Shown: positions 24,164-31,955 of the stretch, piece by piece | Position numbering within the stretch: the stretch's first letter is position 1 | How the letters are laid out: every line of letters begins with the position of its first letter | The notes under the pieces: model-generated | The model's input: the letters and a program-made list of their open reading frames with translations, nothing else | Databases searched by the model: none | What the model was told of the DNA's origin: nothing | Source: Pseudomonadota bacterium | GTDB lineage: Bacteria; Myxococcota_A; UBA796; UBA9615 | NCBI GenBank assembly: GCA_024229515.1 | Contig: JAAESI010000030.1 | Coordinates: 62,001 to 126,000, forward strand | Reading direction: 5' to 3' | DNA length: 64,000 nt | Position numbers and translations under genes: made by a program

Positions 24164-25971
24164 CGCAGCCTCCCCGCCAGCAGCGCGATCGCGGCCGGCG
24201 TCATCCCCGGAATGCGCGCCGCCTCCCCCAGGGTGGCAGGCCGATCGGCGGTCAGCTTCTGCACGATCTCCCCGCGGAGCCCGTGCAACGTGCCGTAGTC
24301 GAAGTCGGCCGGAAGCGGCATGTCGGTGAGTTCGCGGAGGCGGGCGATCTCAGCGCCCTGCCGCTTGATGTACGGGGCGTACCGGCACTGGGTGCTCACC
24401 TGCTCGGCGACCTCGTCGGACATGGCGGGGAGCTCGACCCCCAGCGCCTCGGCCGCGCTGGCCACGTCCGAGGTCTCCGGCTTGCGCACCTGGAGCGCCA
24501 CCTTCGTCGCCTCCGCCCACTGCAGCCCCAGGGCGATCGCCTCCCGACGCGCCTCGAACAGCGCCCACCGGGCGTCATCGACGAGGCCGAGCTTCCGCCC
24601 GATCGGGGTCAGCCGTAGGTCCGCGTTGTCCTCGCGGAGCACCAACCGCCACTCCGCGCGCGAGGTGAACATGCGGTACGGCTCCCGGGTTCCACGGGTC
24701 GTCAGATCGTCCACGAGCACGCCCAGGTAGCCCTCGTCGCGCCCCACCGTGAAACACGAACCCTCGAGTGCTGCGTGTGGTTTCACGTGCAACGCCGCGT
24801 TGATCCCCGCCAGGAGGCCTTGCGCAGCCGCTTCCTCGTAGCCCGTCGTGCCGTTGATTTGACCGGCCAGGAAGAGTCCTTCAGCCATCCGGCTCTGCAA
24901 TCCCGCGTTCAAGTCACGAGGGTCGGCGAAGTCGTACTCGATTGCGTAGCCAGGCCGGACGACGACCACGTCCTCGAGCCCTTCGATGGTTCGCAACGCG
25001 GTCAGCTGGACCGCCGCCGGAAGGCTCGTAGAGAAGCCATTCGGATAGATCTCGCGCGTACTCAGCCCCTCGGGCTCCAGGAACAACCGGTGCATCGTCT
25101 TGTGCGGGAACCGGACGATCTTGTCCTCGATGCTTGGGCAGTACCGAGGTCCAGTACTGTCGATGACGGCTGATTCCCCGTACAGGGGAGAATGGCGCAG
25201 CCCTTCGCGGATCGCGGCGTGGGTGCGCTCGGATGTGGCCGTGGTCCGGCAACGCACCTGGGGCAGGCTCGAGGCGGGCCCCAGGAACGAGAACCGGCCC
25301 CCGGGGTGATCGCCGACCTGGAGGGGGAGCCGATCCCAGTGGATCGAGCGACCGTCCAGCCGCGGCACGGTCCCCGTCTTGAGGCGTCCGAGGCGATGGC
25401 CGATCCGCTCGAGGGAAGCGCTGAGCTGGCCCGCCGCGGGGGCTCCGTTGCCGCCGCCGGAGCGGTGGGTCATGCCCGTGTGGAGCGTGCCCCGCAGGTA
25501 CGTGCCCGTGGTGATGATCACGGCTTCGCACCGAACCACCGAACCGTCCGCCAGCTCGACTCCGGTGGTGCGCTCGCCCTCGGTGACGACGCCCACGACC
25601 TCGCCCTGGAGCACCGACAGGTTCGGCGTCGTACGAACGGTGTGGTGCATGCGGCGCTGGTAGAGGTGTCGATCGACCTGCGCGCGGCTGCTCCGCACGG
25701 CCAGCCCCTTGCGGGTGTTCAGGTACTTGAACTGGATGGAGGTCGCGTCCGTGACGAGCGCCATCTCACCGCCGAGGGCGTCGATCTCGCGGACGAGGTG
25801 CCCCTTGCCCTGCCCCCCGATCGCCGGGTTGCACGGCATCCGCCCGATGCCCCCTTCGATCAGCGTGATGAGCAGCACGGATCGCCCCAGGCGGGCCGCC
25901 GCCAGGCACGCCTCGATCCCCGCGTGCCCGCCGCCGACGACCACAATCTGGGGGTGTTCCACGTGCAACAA
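24160..25971 (-). CDS. mnmG: tRNA uridine-5-carboxymethylaminomethyl modification enzyme MnmG
   Basis: A 603-residue MnmG/GidA, slightly short but complete. The FAD-binding loop VVGGGHAGIEACLAAARLG and the signature PCNPAIGGQGKGHLVREID are intact, and the C-terminal helical domain (RLRELTDMPLPADFDY) binds MnmE. With MnmE it modifies U34 of certain tRNAs. There is no ATG near the start: the frame opens with TTG TTG (25971, 25968) or GTG (25962); GTG gives the usual short N-terminus. A variant parS site covers this start region. rsmG overlaps its end. Confidence 0.95.
   Translation of the reverse strand: MLHVEHPQIVVVGGGHAGIEACLAAARLGRSVLLITLIEGGIGRMPCNPAIGGQGKGHLVREIDALGGEMALVTDATSIQFKYLNTRKGLAVRSSRAQVDRHLYQRRMHHTVRTTPNLSVLQGEVVGVVTEGERTTGVELADGSVVRCEAVIITTGTYLRGTLHTGMTHRSGGGNGAPAAGQLSASLERIGHRLGRLKTGTVPRLDGRSIHWDRLPLQVGDHPGGRFSFLGPASSLPQVRCRTTATSERTHAAIREGLRHSPLYGESAVIDSTGPRYCPSIEDKIVRFPHKTMHRLFLEPEGLSTREIYPNGFSTSLPAAVQLTALRTIEGLEDVVVVRPGYAIEYDFADPRDLNAGLQSRMAEGLFLAGQINGTTGYEEAAAQGLLAGINAALHVKPHAALEGSCFTVGRDEGYLGVLVDDLTTRGTREPYRMFTSRAEWRLVLREDNADLRLTPIGRKLGLVDDARWALFEARREAIALGLQWAEATKVALQVRKPETSDVASAAEALGVELPAMSDEVAEQVSTQCRYAPYIKRQGAEIARLRELTDMPLPADFDYGTLHGLRGEIVQKLTADRPATLGEAARIPGMTPAAIALLAGRLR
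24779..24794. other. Candidate parS site inside mnmG
   Basis: GTTTCACGTGCAAC (24780-24793) differs at one position from the bacterial parS core GTTTCACGTGAAAC. It lies within the mnmG coding region about 1.3 kb from the parA start, where parS sites are expected. It shares the odd GTGCAAC half with the site at the mnmG start. Confidence 0.65.
25955..25970. other. Candidate parS site at the mnmG start
   Basis: TGTTCCACGTGCAACA matches the 16-base parS palindrome TGTTCCACGTGGAACA at 15 positions. It overlaps the first codons of mnmG, 2.5 kb upstream of parA. ParB bound here could also affect mnmG transcription. Confidence 0.75.
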
Positions 25972-25991
25972 AATGTCCGAGTCAGAGATTT

Positions 25992-26056
25992 AACGTGATT
26001 TGAGCCACCGCGCGGGGACCCCTGGGCCCTCGGTGCCGCCGAGCCTCAAACACGTT
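25992..26056 (-). promoter_or_regulatory. Long structured inverted repeat upstream of mnmG
   Basis: The arms at 25992-26004 and 26045-26056 pair over 12 bp with a single bulge. The 40 bases between them are GC-rich and fold further (CTCGG with CCGAG). On the minus strand the structure lies between the sulfotransferase stop (26064) and the mnmG start (25971). It may be the terminator of the former, a leader attenuator of the latter, or both. Confidence 0.5.
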
Positions 26057-26063
26057 GTTTTGT

Positions 26064-27377
26064 TCAGGCCGGCTTCTTCGCGGGGGCTTTGAGCCGCACG
26101 CCAAACCGGTCGATGTACGGAGCGAACTCCTCGTGGACCTTGGCCGGCTCGAGGCCGTAGAGCTCAGCGGAGTACTTGTGGGCGCCGCGGTTGTCGTGGC
26201 GCTTGGTGTTCAAGTAGTCGTCCAGCCGGGCCTGGTCGGTGGTCTTGAGGCCGAAGTGGTCCTCGATCTTGTGGACCATCGCCGCCGGATCGGCGACCAG
26301 GTCGTAGAAGTCGACGTCCAGGAACTGGTCCTCGTTGCCGTGGGCCGCCCGCGCCGCCATCGCCCGCTCGGTGCCCTGGCGGAACCGCTTGGTGATGTGC
26401 CGCCCCAGCGGCTTGGGGTCGATGCAGCCCTCCATGGTGCGGCGGTTCAGCGACACCATCGAGCAGTAGGACGCGATGCAGTCGGTGGGCTCGCGGTGGG
26501 TCATCACGATGCAGGCGTCGGGGAAGACCTTCAGCAACGAGTCGATGAACCAGAGGTGCTCGGGGCACTTGAGGACGAGTCGGTTGGCGGGCTCACGCCA
26601 CAGCAGCATCTTGAGTTGGCGCTCGTACTCCCGGTATGCCCACTCCATGTCCTGCTCGAGCAGCCAGTCGCCGAAGTCGTGCAGGCCATGGCTCAGGTCG
26701 AAGTTCAGCACGCTGAGGCTGTTGGCGAACAGCGACCAGCACTCCTCGGGGGAGTCGGGCGTGACGTAGTGGAGCTTCGGCAGCTCCGGCACTACCTGGT
26801 AGGCGCCGAACAGGTCGATCTTGATCTGCCGCGACCGCTTCTTGCGGTCCGTGGCGTAGTCGGGGTGGATCGGGACCGGGTTGGTCAGCTCCCAGAACAG
26901 CAACGAGCGGCGGTGATCCGGCAGCGACAGCAGGTTCTGCAGCAGCGTCGTGCCCGTGCGGGGGAAGCCCAGGACGAAGATGGGCCGCTCGATCTTGATG
27001 TCGAGCGCGGCGGGGTTCGCCTCGAACCAGGACTCGATCTGGAGTCGGTGCTGGAGCGCCCGGCGGGCGAGGCCGCGGACGAGGAATCGGCCGATGACCG
27101 TCCACTCGGCGCGGTCCAGCGACGTCATCAGCTGCCGCAGCGCGGCCATGAAGTGCTCGTCGCCGAAGTTCGTGAGCGGCTTCGTCTTGCGCAGCGCCTC
27201 GGCGAGCACGCCATCCATGTCGGGGATGGTGGCCTTGAAGCCGCCCTTCTCCAGCAGGGTGAGGATCGAGTTGACCAGCGCCTCGAGCCGACCGTGGACC
27301 ATGCGGGTCACGGTGAGGTCGGCGTCCAGCTTGCGAGGGAGGGAAGCTCGGGGTGCGGCGAGGGGCAGGTCGGTCAC
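26064..27377 (-). CDS. Sulfotransferase family protein
   Basis: A 437-residue PAPS-dependent sulfotransferase-like protein. FVLGFPRTGTTLLQNLLS is the 5'-phosphosulfate loop, and CIVMTHREPTDCIASYCSM provides the conserved Arg and Ser that bind the 3'-phosphate of PAPS. LVLKCPEHLWF is also typical. The acceptor could be a lipid, glycan or small molecule. GTG at 27377 is the start. It interrupts the usual mnmG-mnmE neighbourhood and has no operon partner here; the next gene upstream, a surface lipoprotein, is divergent. Confidence 0.87.
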   Translation of the reverse strand: MTDLPLAAPRASLPRKLDADLTVTRMVHGRLEALVNSILTLLEKGGFKATIPDMDGVLAEALRKTKPLTNFGDEHFMAALRQLMTSLDRAEWTVIGRFLVRGLARRALQHRLQIESWFEANPAALDIKIERPIFVLGFPRTGTTLLQNLLSLPDHRRSLLFWELTNPVPIHPDYATDRKKRSRQIKIDLFGAYQVVPELPKLHYVTPDSPEECWSLFANSLSVLNFDLSHGLHDFGDWLLEQDMEWAYREYERQLKMLLWREPANRLVLKCPEHLWFIDSLLKVFPDACIVMTHREPTDCIASYCSMVSLNRRTMEGCIDPKPLGRHITKRFRQGTERAMAARAAHGNEDQFLDVDFYDLVADPAAMVHKIEDHFGLKTTDQARLDDYLNTKRHDNRGAHKYSAELYGLEPAKVHEEFAPYIDRFGVRLKAPAKKPA

Positions 27378-27437
27378 GTGGAGCGTCGATTAGCACCGGT
27401 GCGGAGACCCGGTCAACGGATCGCTGCGGGGGGTACC

Positions 27438-29174
27438 ATGGCGGCCATGAGTTTGCGCCTCATGCTGCTCCTCGCAGCCGTCCTGCTCACCGCCTGCGGA
27501 CCGAGCGACGACGACGATTCGAGCCCCGTCGATGACGACGACAGCGTCAGCGACGATGACGACAGCAGTCCGTCCGACGACGACGACGCGACTCCGCCGC
27601 CAGACACCCCCGAGCACTTTGAGGTCGGCGACGCGGTCGCCTGCACCAACGGAAGTTCAGGCTGGAACCGCTTCTCCGAGGAGGGCGCCCTCCGCGGACT
27701 CGATCTCCCGTTCACCGGCCAGGACGCGGGCGGCTTCTTCGAGGACGTCGCCGGCATCGTCGCCCACGACCTCGACGACGACGGCGACGTCGATTTGATC
27801 GGTGGGCAGGACCAGGCCCTCCCGTTGGTCTGGCTGAACGACGGGGCCGCGCAGTTCACCCTCCAACCGGAGATTCCCCATCCGAGCGACGGCGGCGGCT
27901 ACTTCCGCAGCGCGCTGCTGGCGGCTGCCGATTTGGACGGCGACCGCCTCCCCGAGCTCGTGACGGTCGACGACGTGGTCACGGTCTGGCCGAACCTGGG
28001 CGACGGCAGCTTCGGACCCCCGGCCCTGTACGACCCGGAGGACGGGCGCTACTTCTCCGCGATGACGATCGGCGATCCCGACGGCGACGGCGACCTAGAC
28101 GTGCTCGCCGCCAACGGCTCCGACGGACCCGATGAGGTCATCCCCCCCGGCGACTGGTTCTTCCTGGGAGACGGCACTGGTTCGCTGACCCGGGGCGAGC
28201 GCCTCCTGAACGGCGACGGACACGGCATCAGCAGCCTCGTTCCGGTCTTCACGGACCGCGACTTCGACGGCGATCAGGACATCCTGGAGCCGAACAACAC
28301 CGGCAACGCCACCAAGACCCGCTCCATGTTCTGGCGCAACGAGACGCCCCCGGGAGGCGCCCCCACCTACGTCGATGACGGCGCCGAGGTCGGCGTGGAC
28401 GAAGGCATGGCGGGGATGGGCGTGGACAGCGCGGACCTCAACAGGGACGGCTGGCTGGACTACTGCGTGACCGACTCGGGCCCCACCGCCTGCTTCTACA
28501 GCGTCGACAGCGACACCCCCACGTGGCTCGACGCGACCGCCGCCGCGGGGCTGAGGCCCGACGAACCCGCCTACGAGGACGCCGCCCACGTGCCCTCGAT
28601 CGGCTGGTCCTTCGACTTTGCCGACCTCGACAGCGACGGCTTCGTGGACGCGGTCCAGACGGGCGCCCCCGACCACGGCAGCGGACTGCGGGACCAGGGC
28701 TTCGTGCAGTGGCCCGACCTGATGTGGCGGGGCGTGGGCGACGGCACCTTCGTGGAGGTCACCGAAGACGCCGGCTACGGCACCACCGAAGCCCGCTTCG
28801 GGCTCGCCACCGCCGACTTCGACGGCGACGGGAGCCTGGACATCGTGACGGTGGGCCCGGGGATCCGGCCGGAGCTCTACATGAACCGCTGCAACGACGA
28901 CGGCGGATGGATCTCGGTCGACTTCGTCGGGCCCCCCGCCAACACCGCCGGCTACGGCGCGATCGTTCACCTGACCGACAGCCGCGGCACCCAGATCCGC
29001 GAGCTCTACAGCGTGCGCGCTACCGGCCAGTCCTGGTCGCGACTGCACCTGGGCCTCGGCGCCGACCCCCAGGCGGAGCGGCTGACCGTCGTCTGGCCCG
29101 ACGGCACCCTCAGTTCGATCCCCGACGTTCCCGCTCGCACCGTCGTCACCGTGACCCACCCCGACGCACGATAG
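27438..29174 (+). CDS. CRTAC1-like FG-GAP/ASPIC lipoprotein
   Basis: A 578-residue surface lipoprotein: signal with lipobox LLTAC, poly-Asp/Ser linker, then VCBS/FG-GAP propeller repeats with DxDxDG-type calcium loops (HDLDDDGDVDLIGG, GDPDGDGDLDVLAAN, ADFDGDGSLDIVTV). It ends in an ASPIC/UnbV domain (GAIVHLTDSRGTQIREL, LHLGLG, LTVVWPDG). This is the CRTAC1-family layout, common in secreted proteins of marine and social bacteria; ligands are not known. ATG 27438 is used; ATG 27447 is an alternative. Unlike the FG-GAP gene at 2640, this copy is intact. Confidence 0.85.
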   Translation: MAAMSLRLMLLLAAVLLTACGPSDDDDSSPVDDDDSVSDDDDSSPSDDDDATPPPDTPEHFEVGDAVACTNGSSGWNRFSEEGALRGLDLPFTGQDAGGFFEDVAGIVAHDLDDDGDVDLIGGQDQALPLVWLNDGAAQFTLQPEIPHPSDGGGYFRSALLAAADLDGDRLPELVTVDDVVTVWPNLGDGSFGPPALYDPEDGRYFSAMTIGDPDGDGDLDVLAANGSDGPDEVIPPGDWFFLGDGTGSLTRGERLLNGDGHGISSLVPVFTDRDFDGDQDILEPNNTGNATKTRSMFWRNETPPGGAPTYVDDGAEVGVDEGMAGMGVDSADLNRDGWLDYCVTDSGPTACFYSVDSDTPTWLDATAAAGLRPDEPAYEDAAHVPSIGWSFDFADLDSDGFVDAVQTGAPDHGSGLRDQGFVQWPDLMWRGVGDGTFVEVTEDAGYGTTEARFGLATADFDGDGSLDIVTVGPGIRPELYMNRCNDDGGWISVDFVGPPANTAGYGAIVHLTDSRGTQIRELYSVRATGQSWSRLHLGLGADPQAERLTVVWPDGTLSSIPDVPARTVVTVTHPDAR

Positions 29175-29185
29175 CGGTTGCTATC
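29170..29185. terminator. GATAGC/GCTATC hairpin between convergent genes
   Basis: GATAGC, a GGTT loop and GCTATC form a perfect hairpin over the stop codon of the CRTAC1-like gene. Two further GCTATC copies follow at 29203 and 29214 within a tandem 11-base repeat, before the end of the convergent broken gene. Confidence 0.45.
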
Positions 29186-29206
29186 CGCGGATATCATTCG
29201 TGGCTA

Positions 29207-29729
29207 TCATTTGGCTATCATCGAGTCGGGCCCCCGGTAGGCGGAGTTCGGGACGAGGCCCCGCGGGCTGCCGGACCCGAAGCCGAATCGGCACTCTCCC
29301 CGAAGCACCGGCGCCCCCAGCGAGGGGCCGACGTACGGACCCGCCGCGCCCTCGCCCCGCCAGGGATGGCTGCGTCGAACCCAGCGGAAGAGCGCGGCGG
29401 TCGTCCGCGCCATCTCGTCGCTCGCGACCGTCTCGATGTCCGGATCCCGCACGTAGAGGCGCCACCTCGGTCCGACTCCACTCGAACATCAAGCCATCGT
29501 TGCCCGGAGCCGAGAAGACACCCCCGTGCCTTCCCTCGAAGATCTGGTCCGTGTCCTCGCGATTGAAGACGATGAGGTCTTCGGCAGACCGCTCTGAGAT
29601 CGCGACAGGCGACGGCAGCGGAGGCTCGGACCAGCGTGGCAGGCAGGCGAAGTCCCCGCGGCGTTCGAGCCACTGGGCCAACGCATCGTCGTCGTCCGCA
29701 TCGTGAGCGATCAAGACCTGGCGGCCCAT
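29207..29729 (-). pseudogene. Small unknown gene, frameshifted
   Basis: ATG at 29729, with AGGAGG upstream, starts MGRQVLIAHDADDDDALAQW and runs to FEWSRTE near 29470. The original frame then yields low-complexity Arg/Gly sequence, whereas the next frame continues with WRLYVRDPDIETVASDEM and ends GPDSMIAK at 29207. Removing one G from GAGGTGG at about 29462-29468 rejoins the halves into a protein of about 173 residues. The family is not recognised; the Trp- and Arg-containing C-half (WVRRSHPWRG, CRFGFGSG) suggests a small cytoplasmic protein. Confidence 0.6.
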
Positions 29730-29786
29730 GGCGAGTCCTCCTGGCTGAACGGTACGCGTTGCGCACCCGATGCATTGCTCGCGGAC

Positions 29787-31082
29787 CTACTTCCCGATGC
29801 AGAACCGCTCGAAGAGGGCGTCCAGCACCTGCTCGTCGGTCCACCCGCCGACCAACTCCTCGAGCGCGCGCCCCGCGGACCGCACCGAGACGGCGGCGAG
29901 CACGGGCTCGTCGATCCCGGCCGCCTGAGCCGCTCGCAGGGCCGACGCCGCGCGCGCAACCGCGTCGTGCTGGCGGGCGGTGTGGAGGAGGAGCCCAGAG
30001 GGGACTTCGACCTGAGCACCGATCGCGACCCGAAGCTCCGCCACGCCCTCGCCGCCAGGGGCCCCGACCAGGTGCCATCCGGCCTCCTGCAACCGGCTCC
30101 GCCCCGCTTCATCGAGCAGGTCCGCGCGGGTCGCGACCGCCAACGCGGCGGGCGGCTCATCAGCGCTTCGTCCGTCCCGGACCTCGACCACGAGGTCGGC
30201 CCGGGCGGCGGCGCCGGCGGTTCGGGCGATGCCTTCGGCCTCGATGGGATCAACCGCGTCGCGCCGGCCCGCGGTGTCCTCCAACCGAACGGTCTGCCCG
30301 CTCCACGTGACTGACTCGCTGACCACGTCGCGGGTGGTCCCCGGTGTGGGCGCCGTGATCGCCCGGTCGTGCCCCAGGAGCAGGTTGAAGAGCGTGGACT
30401 TGCCCGCGTTGGTGGGTCCCGCGAGCACGACGTGGAGTCCCCGGGTGAGGCGGGCGCCGGCTTCGAAGGTGGACGCCAACTCCTCCATGGCGAGGGCCAG
30501 CGAGGCGAGCCGCTCCAGGTCCGGGGCGACGTCGGCGTCGTCCACCTCCTCGGGGAAGTCGACCAGCGCTTCGATGCTGGAGGCAGCATCCATCATCGAA
30601 GCCCGGAGCTCGTTCAACCGTCCGCTGAGCTCGCCCTCGAGGTGACGGCCCACCGCCCGCGCGGCCGCCAGGCTGTCCGCCTGGATGAGGGCGTCGACCG
30701 CCTCGGCCTCAACCAGGTCGAGCTTGCCGTTCAGCACGGCGCGACGCGTGAATTCGCCGGGTCCGGCAGGCCGGGCTCCCGCCATGATCGCGGCCGCCAC
30801 CGCCGCCTCGAGGATGGCCGGGCTTCCGTGGAGGTCGAGCTCGAGCACGTCGTCGCCGGTGTAGGACGCAGGCCCCACGAACCGGGTCGCCACTCCTCGG
30901 TCGATGGAGCCGCCGTCCCGCGGGTCGGTGACCGTCACGAGGGTCGCGCGCCGGGGGGCGAGGTCGGTGCCCAGCAGGGTCCGCACCACGCCGTCCATCG
31001 CCTCGGCGGGTCCGGACAGGCGCACCGTCCCGATCGCCCCCCGTCCGGAGGGCGTCGAGACAGCGACGATGGTGTCTTGCAG
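29787..31082 (-). CDS. mnmE: tRNA modification GTPase MnmE
   Basis: A GTPase of about 431 residues. The N-terminal formyl-THF domain begins QDTIVAVSTPSGRGAIGTVR; the G domain has GPTNAGKSTLFNLLLG and DTAGRRD; the helical domain ends in the essential CIGK motif. It works with MnmG on tRNA wobble uridines. The start is uncertain. Homologues begin one or two residues before DTIVA, where only CTG (31082) is available; the nearest standard codon is TTG at 31217, deep inside jag, which would add 45 Arg/Ser/Ala-rich residues. I place the start at the CTG. The gene follows jag by about 40 bases. Confidence 0.9.
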   Translation of the reverse strand: MQDTIVAVSTPSGRGAIGTVRLSGPAEAMDGVVRTLLGTDLAPRRATLVTVTDPRDGGSIDRGVATRFVGPASYTGDDVLELDLHGSPAILEAAVAAAIMAGARPAGPGEFTRRAVLNGKLDLVEAEAVDALIQADSLAAARAVGRHLEGELSGRLNELRASMMDAASSIEALVDFPEEVDDADVAPDLERLASLALAMEELASTFEAGARLTRGLHVVLAGPTNAGKSTLFNLLLGHDRAITAPTPGTTRDVVSESVTWSGQTVRLEDTAGRRDAVDPIEAEGIARTAGAAARADLVVEVRDGRSADEPPAALAVATRADLLDEAGRSRLQEAGWHLVGAPGGEGVAELRVAIGAQVEVPSGLLLHTARQHDAVARAASALRAAQAAGIDEPVLAAVSVRSAGRALEELVGGWTDEQVLDALFERFCIGK

Positions 31083-31122
31083 AAGCGCGGCGGCGCCGCG
31101 GAGCAGGTGCTCGCGCAGGGCG

Positions 31123-31953
31123 CTACTCGGCCGCGAAGATCTCGACGTTGCGCTGGCTGCCGGAGCCGACCGAGCGGCTGTCGACGCCGTCGATGTCCTT
31201 GACCGTCGCGTGCGCAAGGTGGCGCTCGTAGCTGTTCATGTCGTCCAGCACGATGGGATCGGCGCCGTCGAGCACCTTGGTGGCGGCGGAGCGAGCGGCC
31301 CCGCGGACCTCCTCGTCACGCTCCGGATCGCGATCGCGGTCACGGCCGCGCGAACGACGTCCGCCGTCCCGCTCGCCCCGGTCACGGCCCCGGCCGCGTC
31401 CACCGCGGTCGCCCCGGTCGCCCCGATCGCCACGGCCCCGGCCGCGGTCACGACCGCCCCGGTCGCCCCGGTCGCCCCGGTCGCGCGAGTCACGGCGGTC
31501 GCCGTCCTCGGGGGACTCGACGTCGAGCTTGAGTTGCACGTCCTCGTTGCCCGCCTTCTTGAGCGCCTCCTCCAGGAGGGCCTGCAGGGCGCGGATGTTG
31601 GTGCCCTGACGGCCGATGAGCAGCCGCGCGTCCTCCTTGGCGAGGACCTGGACGTAGAGCCGCCCGTCGCCGCCCTTGCGGGCCGAAACGCGGCACTCGG
31701 AGCCGAACGCCTTCATCGCGTCGGTCATCCAGGCCTTGGCATCGTCGACGACCTTGCGGCCGGCGCGGAGCACGGCGAGGTCCTCCTCGCCCTTGACCCA
31801 GGCCTCGACCTTCACGGTGGCGGCTCCCTTGCGGAAGTGCTCCTTGTCGAACTGGTAGGCGATCTCATCGAGGGACTGAGCACCCAGAAGCTGGGCCGCG
31901 TTGGCCAGGGTCTCGTTCAGGGTCGCGCCTTCGGCGGTAATTCGATCGGTCAT
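31123..31953 (-). CDS. jag: Jag/KhpB RNA-binding protein with RGD-repeat linker
   Basis: A 276-residue Jag (KhpB) protein: N-terminal Jag domain, KH domain around LLIGRQGTNIRALQALLEEA, and a C-terminal R3H domain (NSYERHLAHATVKDIDGVDS, SVGSGSQRNVEI). It binds RNA and lies, as usual, between yidC and mnmE. Unusual is the 55-residue insertion between KH and R3H, built almost only of Arg, Gly and Asp (RDRGDRGDRG-like repeats, about residues 152-205). Such RG-rich tracts often increase RNA affinity or promote phase separation. The start ATG lies two bases from the yidC stop. Confidence 0.92.
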   Translation of the reverse strand: MTDRITAEGATLNETLANAAQLLGAQSLDEIAYQFDKEHFRKGAATVKVEAWVKGEEDLAVLRAGRKVVDDAKAWMTDAMKAFGSECRVSARKGGDGRLYVQVLAKEDARLLIGRQGTNIRALQALLEEALKKAGNEDVQLKLDVESPEDGDRRDSRDRGDRGDRGGRDRGRGRGDRGDRGDRGGRGRGRDRGERDGGRRSRGRDRDRDPERDEEVRGAARSAATKVLDGADPIVLDDMNSYERHLAHATVKDIDGVDSRSVGSGSQRNVEIFAAE

Positions 31954-31955
31954 TG

